From NCBI RefSeq assembly GCF_000191065.1, contig NZ_GL872283.1:1239721-1303720 (forward strand): a stretch of DNA of 64,000 nt. Reading direction: 5' to 3'. Under the pieces are notes generated by a model. The model worked only from the letters and a program-made list of their open reading frames with translations. It did no database searches and was not told where the DNA came from. Positions 1 through 9,157 of this stretch are shown here, piece by piece. The position numbers and the translations under genes were made by a program. Position 1 is the stretch's first letter. The number at the start of each line of letters is the position of its first letter. Source of the DNA: Prevotella multiformis DSM 16608 (GTDB taxonomy: Bacteria > Bacteroidota > Bacteroidia > Bacteroidales > Bacteroidaceae).

Positions 1-2049
1 AATATTGTCGATGCCTTCGATTTTCTCGTACGGCATCGGGCGCTTGAGGGAACGGTAAAAATGCTGCGAAAGGATGGGCTGGAGGGTCTCATTGATCAGC
101 GTACTCTTGCCCGAACCCGATACACCTGTAACGACGACCAGCTCGCCCAAAGGGAACGTCACGTCTACATCCTGAAGATTGTTCCCCCTGCAGCCGACAA
201 GCCGGATCGTCTTTCCGTTTCCCTCCCTACGCTTCTTGGGAATTTCAATAGCCCGTTCACCATTCAGATACTGGGCGGTAAGGGTATGCGTCTTGAGCAT
301 GTCAGAAGGTTTACCTTGAAATACGACCTCTCCCCCCTTGCGCCCGGCCTTCGGTCCGATATCTACGATCCAGTCCGCAGCACGCATCATATCCTCGTCA
401 TGTTCTACCACAATCACCGTGTTGCCCATATCGCGCAGCTCTTTCAGCGAATTGATGAGACGTTCGTTGTCGCGCTGGTGCAGCCCGATGGACGGTTCGT
501 CAAGAATATACAGGACATTGACAAGCTGAGAACCGATCTGCGTGGCAAGTCGGATACGCTGGCTCTCACCGCCGGACAGCGTGGCACTCTGCCGGTTCAG
601 GGAAAGATAGTCAAGTCCCACGTCGAGCAGGAAGTCGATGCGCTTGCGGATTTCCTTCACGATCTCGGAAGCGATTACACGCTGTTTCTCGTTCATGGAC
701 TCCTCGACATGACCGATCCACTCCTTCAAGTCAGCAATGTCCATCTCCGCCAGTTCGGCGATATTCTTTCCTGCAATCCGATAGGACAGTGCTTCACGGT
801 TCAAACGATGTCCATGACATTCCGGGCAGGGAGCTTCGGCAATGAACTTATCCGCCCATTTCTTTCCGGCAGTCGAAGCATCGTTCTCCATGACCGTACG
901 GAGGTACTTGACAATGCCGTCGAAAGATACAAAATAATCTGATGTCGTATGAACCAGCTCCTTCGGGATCTTCAGTTTCTCCAGTGAACCATATAGAATC
1001 TCCTCCATTCCCTCCTTGGGAATATCCTTGACGGGGGTTTTGAGATTACAGTCGTATCTTTTCAACAAGGCATCAATCTGCCAGAAAATCATCTGGTTCT
1101 TGTACTTCCCAAGAGGGACAACGCCCCCCGCATGGATGCTCAAATTGTCATCGGGGATCACCTTCTTCAAGTCTATCTCGTCAATGACCCCAAGCCCTTT
1201 GCATCGTGGACACGCTCCTTCCGGAGAGTTGAAAGAAAAAATATTGGGAGCCGGATCCTTATAGGCGATCCCCGTCACTGGATCCATAAGCCGTCTGGAG
1301 AAATACTTGCCCTCCCCGCTTTCACTGTCAAGGATCATAATCAGACCGTCTCCCTGTTTCATGGCAGTCGACACCGTCTTTGCCAGCCGTTCCCGAAGTG
1401 TCTCTTCCTCAGTACTGCCAAGCTTCATCTTGTCTATAACAACCTCGATGTTATGGTTCTTGTAGCGGTCGACCTTCATGCCCCGTACCAGTTCCTGCAC
1501 CTCTCCGTCTATACGGACATACAGGTAGCCCTTGCGCCGCATCTGCTCGAAAAGTTCACGGTAATGCCCTTTTCTGTTGCGTACAATCGGGGAGAGGATA
1601 TAGATCTTACGACCCTGATAATCTGACAGGATCATATCGACGACTTTCTCTTCCGTGTATTTCACCATCTTCTCACCACTCATATAGGAGTAGGCCTCTC
1701 CGGCCCGGGCATAGAGCAGACGGAGATAATCGTAAATCTCCGTCGTCGTACCGACCGTAGAGCGCGGGTTCTTGTTTGTGGTTTTCTGCTCGATGGAGAT
1801 GACCGGAGACAATCCGGTGATTTTGTCTACGTCGGGACGCTCCATGTTACCGAGAAAGTTGCGGGCGTACGCCGAGAAAGTCTCGATGTACCTGCGCTGC
1901 CCTTCAGCAAAGATGGTGTCGAAAGCAAGTGAACTCTTCCCCGAACCCGACAGTCCCGTGAAGACAGTAAGGGAGTTGCGGGGAATGGTTATATCAACAT
2001 TCTTCAGATTATGCACTCTGGCACCGAAGACTTCAATTTTTTCGTTCAT
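1..2049 (-). CDS. uvrA: UvrABC excinuclease subunit A, partial (C-terminus cut by window edge)
   Basis: DNA-damage recognition ATPase of nucleotide excision repair, acting with UvrB and UvrC. Reading leftward from the ATG at 2049, 683 codons stay open to the window edge; a full UvrA is about 940 residues, so roughly the last quarter lies outside. Visible in order: Walker A GLSGSGKSS at about residue 32, the EGACPRCKGLG zinc-finger half near 280, CPECHGHRLN near 410, the ABC signature LSGGESQR, the Walker B stretch [11 protein letters not shown], and the second Walker [10 protein letters not shown] near 640. The UvrB-binding and insertion regions are present, so it is not the short UvrA2 type. 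A second complete uvrA lies at 11.2-14.1 kb; the two differ clearly in sequence, so they are old paralogues and not a recent duplication. Confidence 0.95.
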   Translation of the reverse strand, partial: MNEKIEVFGARVHNLKNVDITIPRNSLTVFTGLSGSGKSSLAFDTIFAEGQRRYIETFSAYARNFLGNMERPDVDKITGLSPVISIEQKTTNKNPRSTVGTTTEIYDYLRLLYARAGEAYSYMSGEKMVKYTEEKVVDMILSDYQGRKIYILSPIVRNRKGHYRELFEQMRRKGYLYVRIDGEVQELVRGMKVDRYKNHNIEVVIDKMKLGSTEEETLRERLAKTVSTAMKQGDGLIMILDSESGEGKYFSRRLMDPVTGIAYKDPAPNIFSFNSPEGACPRCKGLGVIDEIDLKKVIPDDNLSIHAGGVVPLGKYKNQMIFWQIDALLKRYDCNLKTPVKDIPKEGMEEILYGSLEKLKIPKELVHTTSDYFVSFDGIVKYLRTVMENDASTAGKKWADKFIAEAPCPECHGHRLNREALSYRIAGKNIAELAEMDIADLKEWIGHVEESMNEKQRVIASEIVKEIRKRIDFLLDVGLDYLSLNRQSATLSGGESQRIRLATQIGSQLVNVLYILDEPSIGLHQRDNERLINSLKELRDMGNTVIVVEHDEDMMRAADWIVDIGPKAGRKGGEVVFQGKPSDMLKTHTLTAQYLNGERAIEIPKKRREGNGKTIRLVGCRGNNLQDVDVTFPLGELVVVTGVSGSGKSTLINETLQPILSQHFYRSLKRPMPYEKIEGIDNI

Positions 2050-2120
2050 TAAAAGGGAAATAATAGGCGATGAAAAGTGATAATGACCTCTGACAGGAGA
2101 GCGGGAAAAGTGATGCGCAA

Positions 2121-2804
2121 TCAGTGTGCAGCCTGCGTATAGCCTCGGAGCAGGTTGACATCCCTTCGGATACGGAACTCTCTCCCGTCAGCACCCTTGG
2201 CAGTGACATTGACAAAGTATGTCCCTTGGGCAACGTCCCTGCCCTTGTATTTACCGTCCCAGCCGCCGGCGGGGTCGTCCCATTCATAGAGTTTCTGTCC
2301 CCAGCGGTTGAAGATGACAGCTTTGAACGACACAATACTCTTGTAGCCGGGCTTGGCGCGGTACACGTCATTGATTCCGTCACCATTCGGTGAAAAGGCG
2401 TTCGGCATCTGCAGACTGCTCTCACTGATGGAGACATTGATCGCATTGTAGCGTGTGGTATCGCCGTTCAGGATCTCATAGAGCACAACCCGTGTCGTTC
2501 CAGCCTCCGTAAAGATGTATTCCGTATCCTCATCATAGCGGATGAGGTAGGCTTCACGGGTGTTGTTCTGGTTGAAGAAATGCCACTCATAATTTGTAGC
2601 AGGATCATGGCCGGATGGCGGATTGGCCGAAAAGGTCACCGTCAATGGCGCCGAACCGGCATAGGTCTCGCCCGCTGCTATCGTACCTGCTTCTCCCTCC
2701 TTATCTGTGAACTTGCCTGAAGGCTGGCAGTCCTGCGCCCGACTGGATACGGAGAACAGGATTGTCAGCATTGCAGCAAGCAAACTTGTCTTACGTGGTT
2801 TCAT
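2121..2804 (-). CDS. secreted protein with gliding-motility-type (CHU_C) C-terminal domain
   Basis: A 227-residue exported protein. Residues 1-23 form a signal peptide ending in SRAQ. Residues about 35-125 look like a PKD-type beta sandwich (APLTVTFSANPPSG, YEWHF, GTTRVVLYEI). The C-terminal 90 residues carry the gliding motility-associated/CHU_C signature PNAFSPNGDGINDVY, IFNRWGQKLYEW and GWDGKYKGRDVAQGTYFV, a domain that serves in many Bacteroidetes as a type IX secretion sorting signal or surface module. On the minus strand a CAAAAGTA box at 2849-2856 (TACTTTTG read on that strand) is a plausible -7 element. It is transcribed toward uvrA, with a gap of about 70 bases. The substrate or partner cannot be read from the sequence. 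Confidence 0.82.
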   Translation of the reverse strand: MKPRKTSLLAAMLTILFSVSSRAQDCQPSGKFTDKEGEAGTIAAGETYAGSAPLTVTFSANPPSGHDPATNYEWHFFNQNNTREAYLIRYDEDTEYIFTEAGTTRVVLYEILNGDTTRYNAINVSISESSLQMPNAFSPNGDGINDVYRAKPGYKSIVSFKAVIFNRWGQKLYEWDDPAGGWDGKYKGRDVAQGTYFVNVTAKGADGREFRIRRDVNLLRGYTQAAH

Positions 2805-2950
2805 ATCCTGTCTGCTCTTTATGCGTTACTGTAAATTGTAGAATCATGCAAAAGTACATATTTTTTCTCATTCAAACAAGCAAAAGCACCTGCCAGAACT
2901 TTATAATAACGGGGCAGCTGTGTTTTTGTGTTTTTTTTCACTCTACCCCT

Positions 2951-2979
2951 TTTGGTTACAGATTTCTTTTGTATATTTG
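2951..2979 (+). promoter_or_regulatory. Bacteroidetes-type promoter of the LysM/binding-protein gene
   Basis: TTTG at 2951-2954 and TATATTTG at 2972-2979 match the -33/-7 pair of the Bacteroidetes housekeeping sigma factor. The 17-base spacing is a little short. Transcription would start near 2986, which supports the ATG at 3026. Confidence 0.5.
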
Positions 2980-3025
2980 CACTTGTGATTTTAAATTGTT
3001 GCTTTTAAATTCAAAACATAGGTGC

Positions 3026-4408
3026 ATGAGAAGTTATCTGAAATATCTCTTGTTATTATTCGCTGTAACATTCAGTTATAGTGTCCTTGCACAAACCGTC
3101 CAATGGCGCGACCAGCACAAGGTGAAGCGCAAGGAGACGATCTTCGGCATTGCAAAAGAGTATGGCATAACGATACCACAGCTTCTTGAAGCAAATCCCT
3201 CCATGAAGCAGCCCGGATACGAGCTGAAGAAAGGAGAGCTCATCTTTGTTCCCTTCTCCAAGGAGGGGGACTTCAAGCCTGACGGTACCATCATGGGGAA
3301 AACCGGCAGAACGGCAAAGCCCGCCAATCCCGTTGCACCAGTCCCCGTGAATGCCGTCCGCGTCGGCATCATGCTTCCATTGCACAATCAGGACGGCGAC
3401 GGCAGACGGATGGTGGAATATTATCGTGGCGTACTGCTGGCTCTTGACCAGCTGAAAAGCGAAGGAATCACGACAGACGTGCATGCTTGGAATGTGCCGA
3501 AGGGCACCGATATCCATACCACACTGCTCGAGCCGAACGCAGCCAAGCTGGACATCATCTTCGGGCCGCTATATTCAGAACAGGTGAAGCCGCTGGCAGA
3601 CTTCTGCCGCAACAACGGCATCAAACTCGTCATTCCGTTTTCCACCACCAGCAACGAGGTCGGGTCGAATCCCAACGTCTTCCAGGTCTATCAGACCGAC
3701 GCCACACTGAACAACAAGGCAATAGCCGCTTTCCTGGAGCGTTTCCAGAAATCGCATCACCCCGTATTCATCAACTGCAAGGATGCGAGCAGCCAGGTAG
3801 GAGATTTCACCTCCAGCCTGAGAAGACAGCTTGAACTACAGAAGATCAAGTACGACCTGACCAGCACCAGTTCTTCTGCCACCGATTTCTCCAAACATTT
3901 TGATGCGACCCGTCCCAATGTCGTAATCGTCAATTCCGAAAAGAGCCCGCAGCTCAATGAGGTGTTCGCAAAACTCGATCAGATGAAGAAAACACGTCCG
4001 GGGATTGCCGTCAGCCTCTTCGGCTACAACCAGTGGTTTGTCTATCAGGATTATGACCTCGACCAGTTCTTCAGGTACAACACCTACATTCCGTCCACCT
4101 ATTATTATAACAAGGCTGCGGACAAGACGAAGAGCCTGGAGGCAAAATACAGCGAGAGGTACGGAGAGCCTATGTCGAAACAGTATATTCCCCGCATGGC
4201 ACTTACCGGATACGATCAGGCGGAGTTCTTTGTCCGTGGATTGAAGGCGTATGGAAAGAACTTCAAAGGAACCGCCGCCGAAGTGAAGTACCGGCCTTTG
4301 CAGACACGCTACGACTTTGTGCGTGTAGGGCAGGGCGGATATGTCAACGACCATTTCCAGCTGGTTCATTTCAAGACAGACCAGACCATGGAGAATCTTG
4401 TGTACTAA
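3026..4408 (+). CDS. LysM domain plus type-1 periplasmic-binding-fold protein
   Basis: A 460-residue periplasmic protein. Residues 1-22 are a signal peptide (LLLLFAVTFSYSVLAQ). A LysM peptidoglycan-binding domain follows (HKVKRKETIFGIAKEYGIT, LLEANPSM, LKKGELIFVP). From about residue 110 to the end it has the fold of ABC-transporter type-1 substrate-binding proteins (VRVGIMLPLHNQDGDGRRMVEYYRGVLLA is the first strand and helix). This architecture is common in Bacteroidetes with no transporter alongside, so the domain may sense or scaffold and not feed an importer. The ATG at 3026 is preferred over the longer open frame from 2762 because it starts at the signal peptide and lies downstream of the promoter. 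It is followed after 34 bases by a PorT-like barrel gene. Confidence 0.85.
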   Translation: MRSYLKYLLLLFAVTFSYSVLAQTVQWRDQHKVKRKETIFGIAKEYGITIPQLLEANPSMKQPGYELKKGELIFVPFSKEGDFKPDGTIMGKTGRTAKPANPVAPVPVNAVRVGIMLPLHNQDGDGRRMVEYYRGVLLALDQLKSEGITTDVHAWNVPKGTDIHTTLLEPNAAKLDIIFGPLYSEQVKPLADFCRNNGIKLVIPFSTTSNEVGSNPNVFQVYQTDATLNNKAIAAFLERFQKSHHPVFINCKDASSQVGDFTSSLRRQLELQKIKYDLTSTSSSATDFSKHFDATRPNVVIVNSEKSPQLNEVFAKLDQMKKTRPGIAVSLFGYNQWFVYQDYDLDQFFRYNTYIPSTYYYNKAADKTKSLEAKYSERYGEPMSKQYIPRMALTGYDQAEFFVRGLKAYGKNFKGTAAEVKYRPLQTRYDFVRVGQGGYVNDHFQLVHFKTDQTMENLVY

Positions 4409-4442
4409 CCCCTGCGAAGTGTAACAGCACTTTTCTGAACAG

Positions 4443-5192
4443 ATGAATTATAAAATCTCAAAAATACTGTTTGCCGCTCTGTTTCTGCTGCCGATGACCG
4501 CCGTAGCGCAAGTGGGACAGCACCGGAACGATTTCGCCATCGGCGTGAACGGCGGCTGCGTGCTCTCCAACGTAGGCTTCAGCCCCAGCGTAACACAGTC
4601 TTTACACGGCGGCGTAACAGGCGGACTGAGCATCCGGTACGTATGTGAAAAGTATTTCAATACCATCTGCTCCATCTATGGAGAAGTAAACTATGCCTCC
4701 ATCGGATGGAAAGAGAAGATCCAGACGGGCACTGACCAGCCTGTCATCAATGCCAACGGGGCCGCCGAATCCTATTCACGCACAGTCGACTACATCCAGA
4801 TACCGGTCTTCGCCCATCTTGCATGGGGGCGCGAACAGCACGGTTTTAACTTCTTCTTCCAGGCAGGACCGCAGATAGGCATCTACCTGAAAGAGTCAAC
4901 CTCCAGGAACTTCGAAACGCCCAATCTTGCAACCGACGGCACAGGGCGCAGCAATGTGACGGTCGCACAGGAGACCATGCCGGTAGAGAAGAAGTTCGAC
5001 TATGGCATCGCCGCCGGACTGGGCATGGAATACAGCAACCGGCACATCGGCCATTTCCTCTTCGAAGGACGCTATTACTATGGACTCGGCAACATCTACG
5101 GCAGTTCCAAGAAAGACTATTTCGGGAAATCGAACCATGGCAATATCGTCATCAAGGCAACCTACCTCTTCGACCTAACAAGAACAAAGTAA
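4443..5192 (+). CDS. PorT-like outer-membrane beta-barrel protein
   Basis: A 249-residue protein with a signal peptide (ILFAALFLLPMTAVAQ) and alternating amphipathic strands that fit a small eight-strand outer-membrane barrel of the PorT/OmpA-like class: FAIGVNGGCVLSNVGF, GGLSIRYVCEKYF, CSIYGEVNYASIGWK, DYIQIPVFAHLAWG, FFFQAGPQIGIYL, YGIAAGLGMEYS and HFLFEGRYYYGLGNIYG, ending in a hydrophobic strand. Proteins of this group are often annotated as porin family or PorT family. It sits between the LysM protein and a peptide transporter on the same strand with short gaps, so co-transcription is likely. True PorT takes part in type IX secretion, but this assignment is only to the broad family. Confidence 0.75.
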   Translation: MNYKISKILFAALFLLPMTAVAQVGQHRNDFAIGVNGGCVLSNVGFSPSVTQSLHGGVTGGLSIRYVCEKYFNTICSIYGEVNYASIGWKEKIQTGTDQPVINANGAAESYSRTVDYIQIPVFAHLAWGREQHGFNFFFQAGPQIGIYLKESTSRNFETPNLATDGTGRSNVTVAQETMPVEKKFDYGIAAGLGMEYSNRHIGHFLFEGRYYYGLGNIYGSSKKDYFGKSNHGNIVIKATYLFDLTRTK

Positions 5193-5216
5193 TCATTAAC
5201 CTAAATTTTTATCATT

Positions 5217-6743
5217 ATGTTTGAGAACCAACCAAAAGCACTGTACGCATTGGCTCTTGCCAACACAGGCGAGCGATTCGGCTACTATACCATGATTGCC
5301 GTGTTCGCATTATTCTTGAGAGCAAATTTCGGCTTGGAGCCGGGAACGGCAGGACTTATCTACAGCATCTTCTTAGGCCTTGTTTATTTTCTACCATTGA
5401 TCGGCGGCATCATGGCAGACAAGTTCGGCTACGGCAAGATGGTCACCATCGGCATTCTGGTCATGTTTGCCGGCTATCTCTTCCTGTCCGTGCCTCTGGG
5501 AGGCGGGACCGTGGCATTCATTGCCATGCTGGCGGCCTTGTTCCTCATCAGCTTCGGGACAGGTCTGTTCAAGGGTAACCTGCAGGTAATGGTAGGGAAT
5601 CTCTACGACACACCGGAGCTGGCAGACAAGCGCGATTCCGCATTCTCCATCTTCTATATGGCGATCAATATCGGTGCGCTCTTCGCACCGACAGCAGCCG
5701 TAAGAATCAAGGAATGGGCAGAGAACTCGCTCGGCTATGCGGGCAATGATGCCTATCATTTCTCCTTTGCCGTAGCCTGCATATCACTCATTGTGTCAAT
5801 GGCCATCTACTATGCTTTCCGGAGCACCTTCAAACACGTAGAAGGCGGCGAACCCAAGAAAGACAAGAGCCAGAAGGTGGCCGTAGAAGAACTGACACCG
5901 CAGCAGACCCGGGAGCGGATCGTCGCCCTCTGCCTTGTCTTTGCAGTCGTAATCTTCTTCTGGATGGCATTCCACCAGAACGGACTCACCCTGACGTATT
6001 TCGCGGACGAATTTGTCAATCCTACCTCCTCGGGCATCCAGAGCATGGCATTCGACGTCGTCAATCTCGTAATGATCGTCTTCATGGTCTACAGCCTGAT
6101 GGCATTCTTCCAGGGAAAGACCCCCAAGGCGAAAAGTATCTCGGCTGTCGTATTCCTCTTTGCACTGGGCATCCTGGTCTATAAGTACAACAACATTTCC
6201 GGCACAGTCAGTGTCAGCGCACCGATCTTCCAGCAGTTCAACCCCTTCTATGTAGTTGCGCTGACTCCTATCAGCATGGCCATCTTCAGTTCATTGGCAG
6301 CCAAGGGCAAAGAGCCGTCTGCTCCCCGCAAGATTGCATACGGAATGATCGTTGCCGGCAGTGCTTACTTCCTCATGGTAATGGCCTCACAAGGTCTGCT
6401 CACACCGGTAGGACAGAAAATGGCAAAGGCTGCCGGTGAGACTGTCCCGTATGCCTCCGCCAACTGGCTGATCGGTACTTACCTCATACTGACCTTCGGC
6501 GAGCTGCTGCTCAGTCCGATGGGCATCAGCTTCGTCAGCAAGGTCGCTCCTCCGAAATACAAGGGTGCGATGATGGGCGGCTGGTTTGTTGCCACGGCCA
6601 TCGGCAACCTGCTCGTAAGTGTGGGTGGCTACCTCTGGGGCGGTTTGTCCCTGACGGTTGTCTGGTCTGTATTCATTGTACTCTGCCTCCTCTCCGCAGC
6701 TTTCATGTTCCTGATGATGAAGCGGCTGGAAAAGGTGGCATAG
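5217..6743 (+). CDS. POT-family proton-coupled oligopeptide transporter
   Basis: A 508-residue inner-membrane carrier of the major facilitator superfamily, POT/PTR branch, which imports di- and tripeptides with protons. The family signature is at the N-terminus: NTGERFGYYTM holds the E-x-x-E-R-F-x-Y-Y-type motif on helix 1. FYMAINIGALFAP in helix 5 is the second PTR signature. Twelve or more hydrophobic segments span the length, with the central cytoplasmic loop (KHVEGGEPKKDKSQK) near residue 210. Length and order are normal for the family. It starts 24 bases after the barrel gene and is followed directly by a strong terminator, so it closes this + strand unit. Confidence 0.9.
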   Translation: MFENQPKALYALALANTGERFGYYTMIAVFALFLRANFGLEPGTAGLIYSIFLGLVYFLPLIGGIMADKFGYGKMVTIGILVMFAGYLFLSVPLGGGTVAFIAMLAALFLISFGTGLFKGNLQVMVGNLYDTPELADKRDSAFSIFYMAINIGALFAPTAAVRIKEWAENSLGYAGNDAYHFSFAVACISLIVSMAIYYAFRSTFKHVEGGEPKKDKSQKVAVEELTPQQTRERIVALCLVFAVVIFFWMAFHQNGLTLTYFADEFVNPTSSGIQSMAFDVVNLVMIVFMVYSLMAFFQGKTPKAKSISAVVFLFALGILVYKYNNISGTVSVSAPIFQQFNPFYVVALTPISMAIFSSLAAKGKEPSAPRKIAYGMIVAGSAYFLMVMASQGLLTPVGQKMAKAAGETVPYASANWLIGTYLILTFGELLLSPMGISFVSKVAPPKYKGAMMGGWFVATAIGNLLVSVGGYLWGGLSLTVVWSVFIVLCLLSAAFMFLMMKRLEKVA

Positions 6744-6761
6744 CATCCGGTCGACAAAAAG

Positions 6762-6816
6762 AAAAAGTGCATCCGGAAGATTGTCGGTGGCAATCTTCCG
6801 GATGCACTTTTTTTTG
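6762..6816 (+). terminator. intrinsic terminator after the POT gene
   Basis: A perfect stem of about 19 pairs (AAAGTGCATCCGGAAGATTG with its complement), a loop TCGGTGG and an eight-T run at 6808-6815. The upstream A run means it may also stop minus-strand transcription. Confidence 0.92.
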
Positions 6817-6943
6817 CATATCAAGCAAGGGGATCCAAGGGGACACCCGTCCTGCTGCAGGTTCTACGCATACAGAAAGGCATCCCCTCCTGCCTTCGGA
6901 TACCGGCCGGAACCGCCCTGAAGCGCTTCGCTTGTAGCCGGGG

Positions 6944-9073
6944 CTACTTTTTCTTCAGGACAATCTGCCGGCTTGTAAATTCATAGGCACGATCGAGGAC
7001 ACCGAGCAGCTGGCTCCATCCGGCAGCAGGGACACACTGCTGTTTATAAACCTTCTGGAATGTGATGATCAGCTTGTCATTGTCTACATCAGCATTTGTG
7101 TTGAAAGACATGGCTTCGTTGTCAACATTATTGTTGAGTTTCCGCAGGCTCTCCGCTGATACGGCATAGCCTGACGGAATATCAAGCCTGACGGTAACAG
7201 CGAGTGTGCTGGGATAGTCGTAGTTGACATCAGTGTCGCGCTGGCGGTCCCGGCCCTCGATATGCGCCTGCTGCCCGAAAAGCTGCCCCACGGAAACGAC
7301 AAGGTTACGGCCGGCTTTCTTTACCAGTCCGTCCATCTGATAGTCGGTCGTATAGGCAAACGGCTTGTTGTTCTCTCCGCAGCTGTTCACGGTTGTCGCA
7401 TTGATCTTCACAGGAGCTTTGTCATGATAGGCTTTGATTTCCTCGGCAAAGTTCTCCGCCACCGCTTTCTTGTCCTGTTCGGCACGCTCTGCCGCCCTTG
7501 CCTTCGCCTCGTTCGGCTTCAGGAAAAGCTCGTCGGCAAAGCCCTGGTAGCCGTAGGGCGCACCCCATGCCTTGCTCAGTTCGTCGGCTGTCGTCAATCC
7601 TGGGATGACATTCTCCTTCTCACATCCTGTGAGTGTCGTCTTCCGGATGAGGTTCAGCATCGTACCGTCAATGGCAGCTTCGATTTCCTCTTTCTCCACA
7701 TTGTCGGAAGCCTTGCTCAGAGCGAGCCTGAACCTTGTGAACGGTCCTTTCTGGAATTTCTTGGGCTTGTCGGTGCTGATGGCATCCCGGTTCTGATAGA
7801 TGGACGGGATGATGTCCGAGCTGATGGCATTCTCGAGCGGGAAGTAGCATTTACCGCTCTTGAGCATGATGAAACGTGTCGCGTTGCCGTAGTTGATGAG
7901 CTTGTCCATAGGCTCGTTATAACTGTTGGTAACCAGTGCACGTGAGTAAGGAATCTTCAGTTTGTCGAGGACATAAGGAAACAGGCTTGAGAAATCGAAT
8001 GATTTTTCGTAAGGTTTATTGAATACCAGGGTCTTCATCACCATGAAGTTATACACGTAATCGGCCTTTTCCTCGTCACTGCCCAGTTTCTTCGCATCTT
8101 TTACAGCCTTTTCAAATTTCTTGTTCAGCGTCCACTTCGGTTTGTACTCAGCCCAGGGAGTCCAGGCATCTTCCTGTATGACCTCAGCCGGAGGGTTCGC
8201 CTGCAGCCCTTTCTTCTTCGCACTCTTCGGCATATACTCCAGTGTGACGTCCGCCGTCACATAGAGCATGGTGTAAGGTGCCTGCATGATAGGATTATAG
8301 GCGTAGTCGGGGAACGTCTTGTCGAGGTTCTTTGCACGGACATCCAGCACGATGTCGCCGTCTTTCTCGCTGGCGGTGAAGTCCGGAGCACCGTTCATTG
8401 TTCGGTATTGCGTGCAGAGGTGCTTGTCGATGGCGCAGTGGATCTGGTAGTCGAGGATAGGATATTTGCCGCCGAAGAGGAACAGCACCGGATCGATGTT
8501 CTCCTCTTTCAGCTTGTCGTAATCGTAGATGAAGTAGTCGATCATGTCGCCTACCTGCAGGTCGGGTACGGCCAGCTTGGCACGCTTGTCCTTTCCGTTC
8601 TTGCCTTCGTCGTCATTCTTGTATTCGTCATTGCTCACTTCCTTGACGGTGCCGTCCGGCTTGATGACCTTCACACCGAGGACACTCTTGTGTATGTCCG
8701 TCCACCATCCTGCGTTGTGCGACTTCTCATAGCTCCGAATATCGAAGGTAGAGTATTTCTCCAGAGCAGCTTTGTCGTTGATTTTCACGAGGTAGCGCCG
8801 GATATGGACGGCTTTGTTGTTGGCGGTGACTCCGAGTTCCAAGAAATTGAAACTCGTGCCTTTGTCAACAGTCAGCTCCTCGTAGAAAGCCATGACCACG
8901 GCCGACTCGTTCTTGTACCGGGCAGGTACGGTGCGATTGTTGAACTGTGGCAGGTCTTTGCCCCACACTTCTTCTTTCACTTTCTGGACGTACTTCAGAT
9001 AGTCGTCGTTGTCGAAAGCCATTGCCGGCAGTGAAAGAAGCACCAGCAGCAGCATTGCTAATTGTTTTTTCAT
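6944..9073 (-). CDS. DUF3857 / transglutaminase-like protein lacking the catalytic Cys
   Basis: A 709-residue exported protein: signal peptide 1-19 (LLLVLLSLPAMAF), then a DUF3857 domain (residues about 50-290) and a transglutaminase-like domain (about 330-480). In active members the motif is G-D-C-K-G; here the aligned stretch is SFDFSSLFPYVLDKL, so the nucleophilic cysteine is absent and this copy is probably non-catalytic. The C-terminal region (VRLDIPSGYAVSAESLRKL and FQKVYKQQCVPAAGW) resembles the beta-rich tail of its neighbour. It lies 84 bases downstream of a second DUF3857 protein that keeps the triad, so the pair may act together in the periplasm. No substrate is known to me. Confidence 0.8.
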   Translation of the reverse strand: MKKQLAMLLLVLLSLPAMAFDNDDYLKYVQKVKEEVWGKDLPQFNNRTVPARYKNESAVVMAFYEELTVDKGTSFNFLELGVTANNKAVHIRRYLVKINDKAALEKYSTFDIRSYEKSHNAGWWTDIHKSVLGVKVIKPDGTVKEVSNDEYKNDDEGKNGKDKRAKLAVPDLQVGDMIDYFIYDYDKLKEENIDPVLFLFGGKYPILDYQIHCAIDKHLCTQYRTMNGAPDFTASEKDGDIVLDVRAKNLDKTFPDYAYNPIMQAPYTMLYVTADVTLEYMPKSAKKKGLQANPPAEVIQEDAWTPWAEYKPKWTLNKKFEKAVKDAKKLGSDEEKADYVYNFMVMKTLVFNKPYEKSFDFSSLFPYVLDKLKIPYSRALVTNSYNEPMDKLINYGNATRFIMLKSGKCYFPLENAISSDIIPSIYQNRDAISTDKPKKFQKGPFTRFRLALSKASDNVEKEEIEAAIDGTMLNLIRKTTLTGCEKENVIPGLTTADELSKAWGAPYGYQGFADELFLKPNEAKARAAERAEQDKKAVAENFAEEIKAYHDKAPVKINATTVNSCGENNKPFAYTTDYQMDGLVKKAGRNLVVSVGQLFGQQAHIEGRDRQRDTDVNYDYPSTLAVTVRLDIPSGYAVSAESLRKLNNNVDNEAMSFNTNADVDNDKLIITFQKVYKQQCVPAAGWSQLLGVLDRAYEFTSRQIVLKKK

Positions 9074-9157
9074 ATTCGTATGTTGTCAGATGTTTTTATT
9101 GTTGTAGCAGAAGCGGAAACCAGTCTGGAGCTGAAAAGTCAAGCCCCGTTGCCTCCT

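Noticed and set aside
61..942. Long + strand open frame at the left edge
   Set aside because: Antisense to uvrA; the minus-strand frame carries all UvrA motifs.
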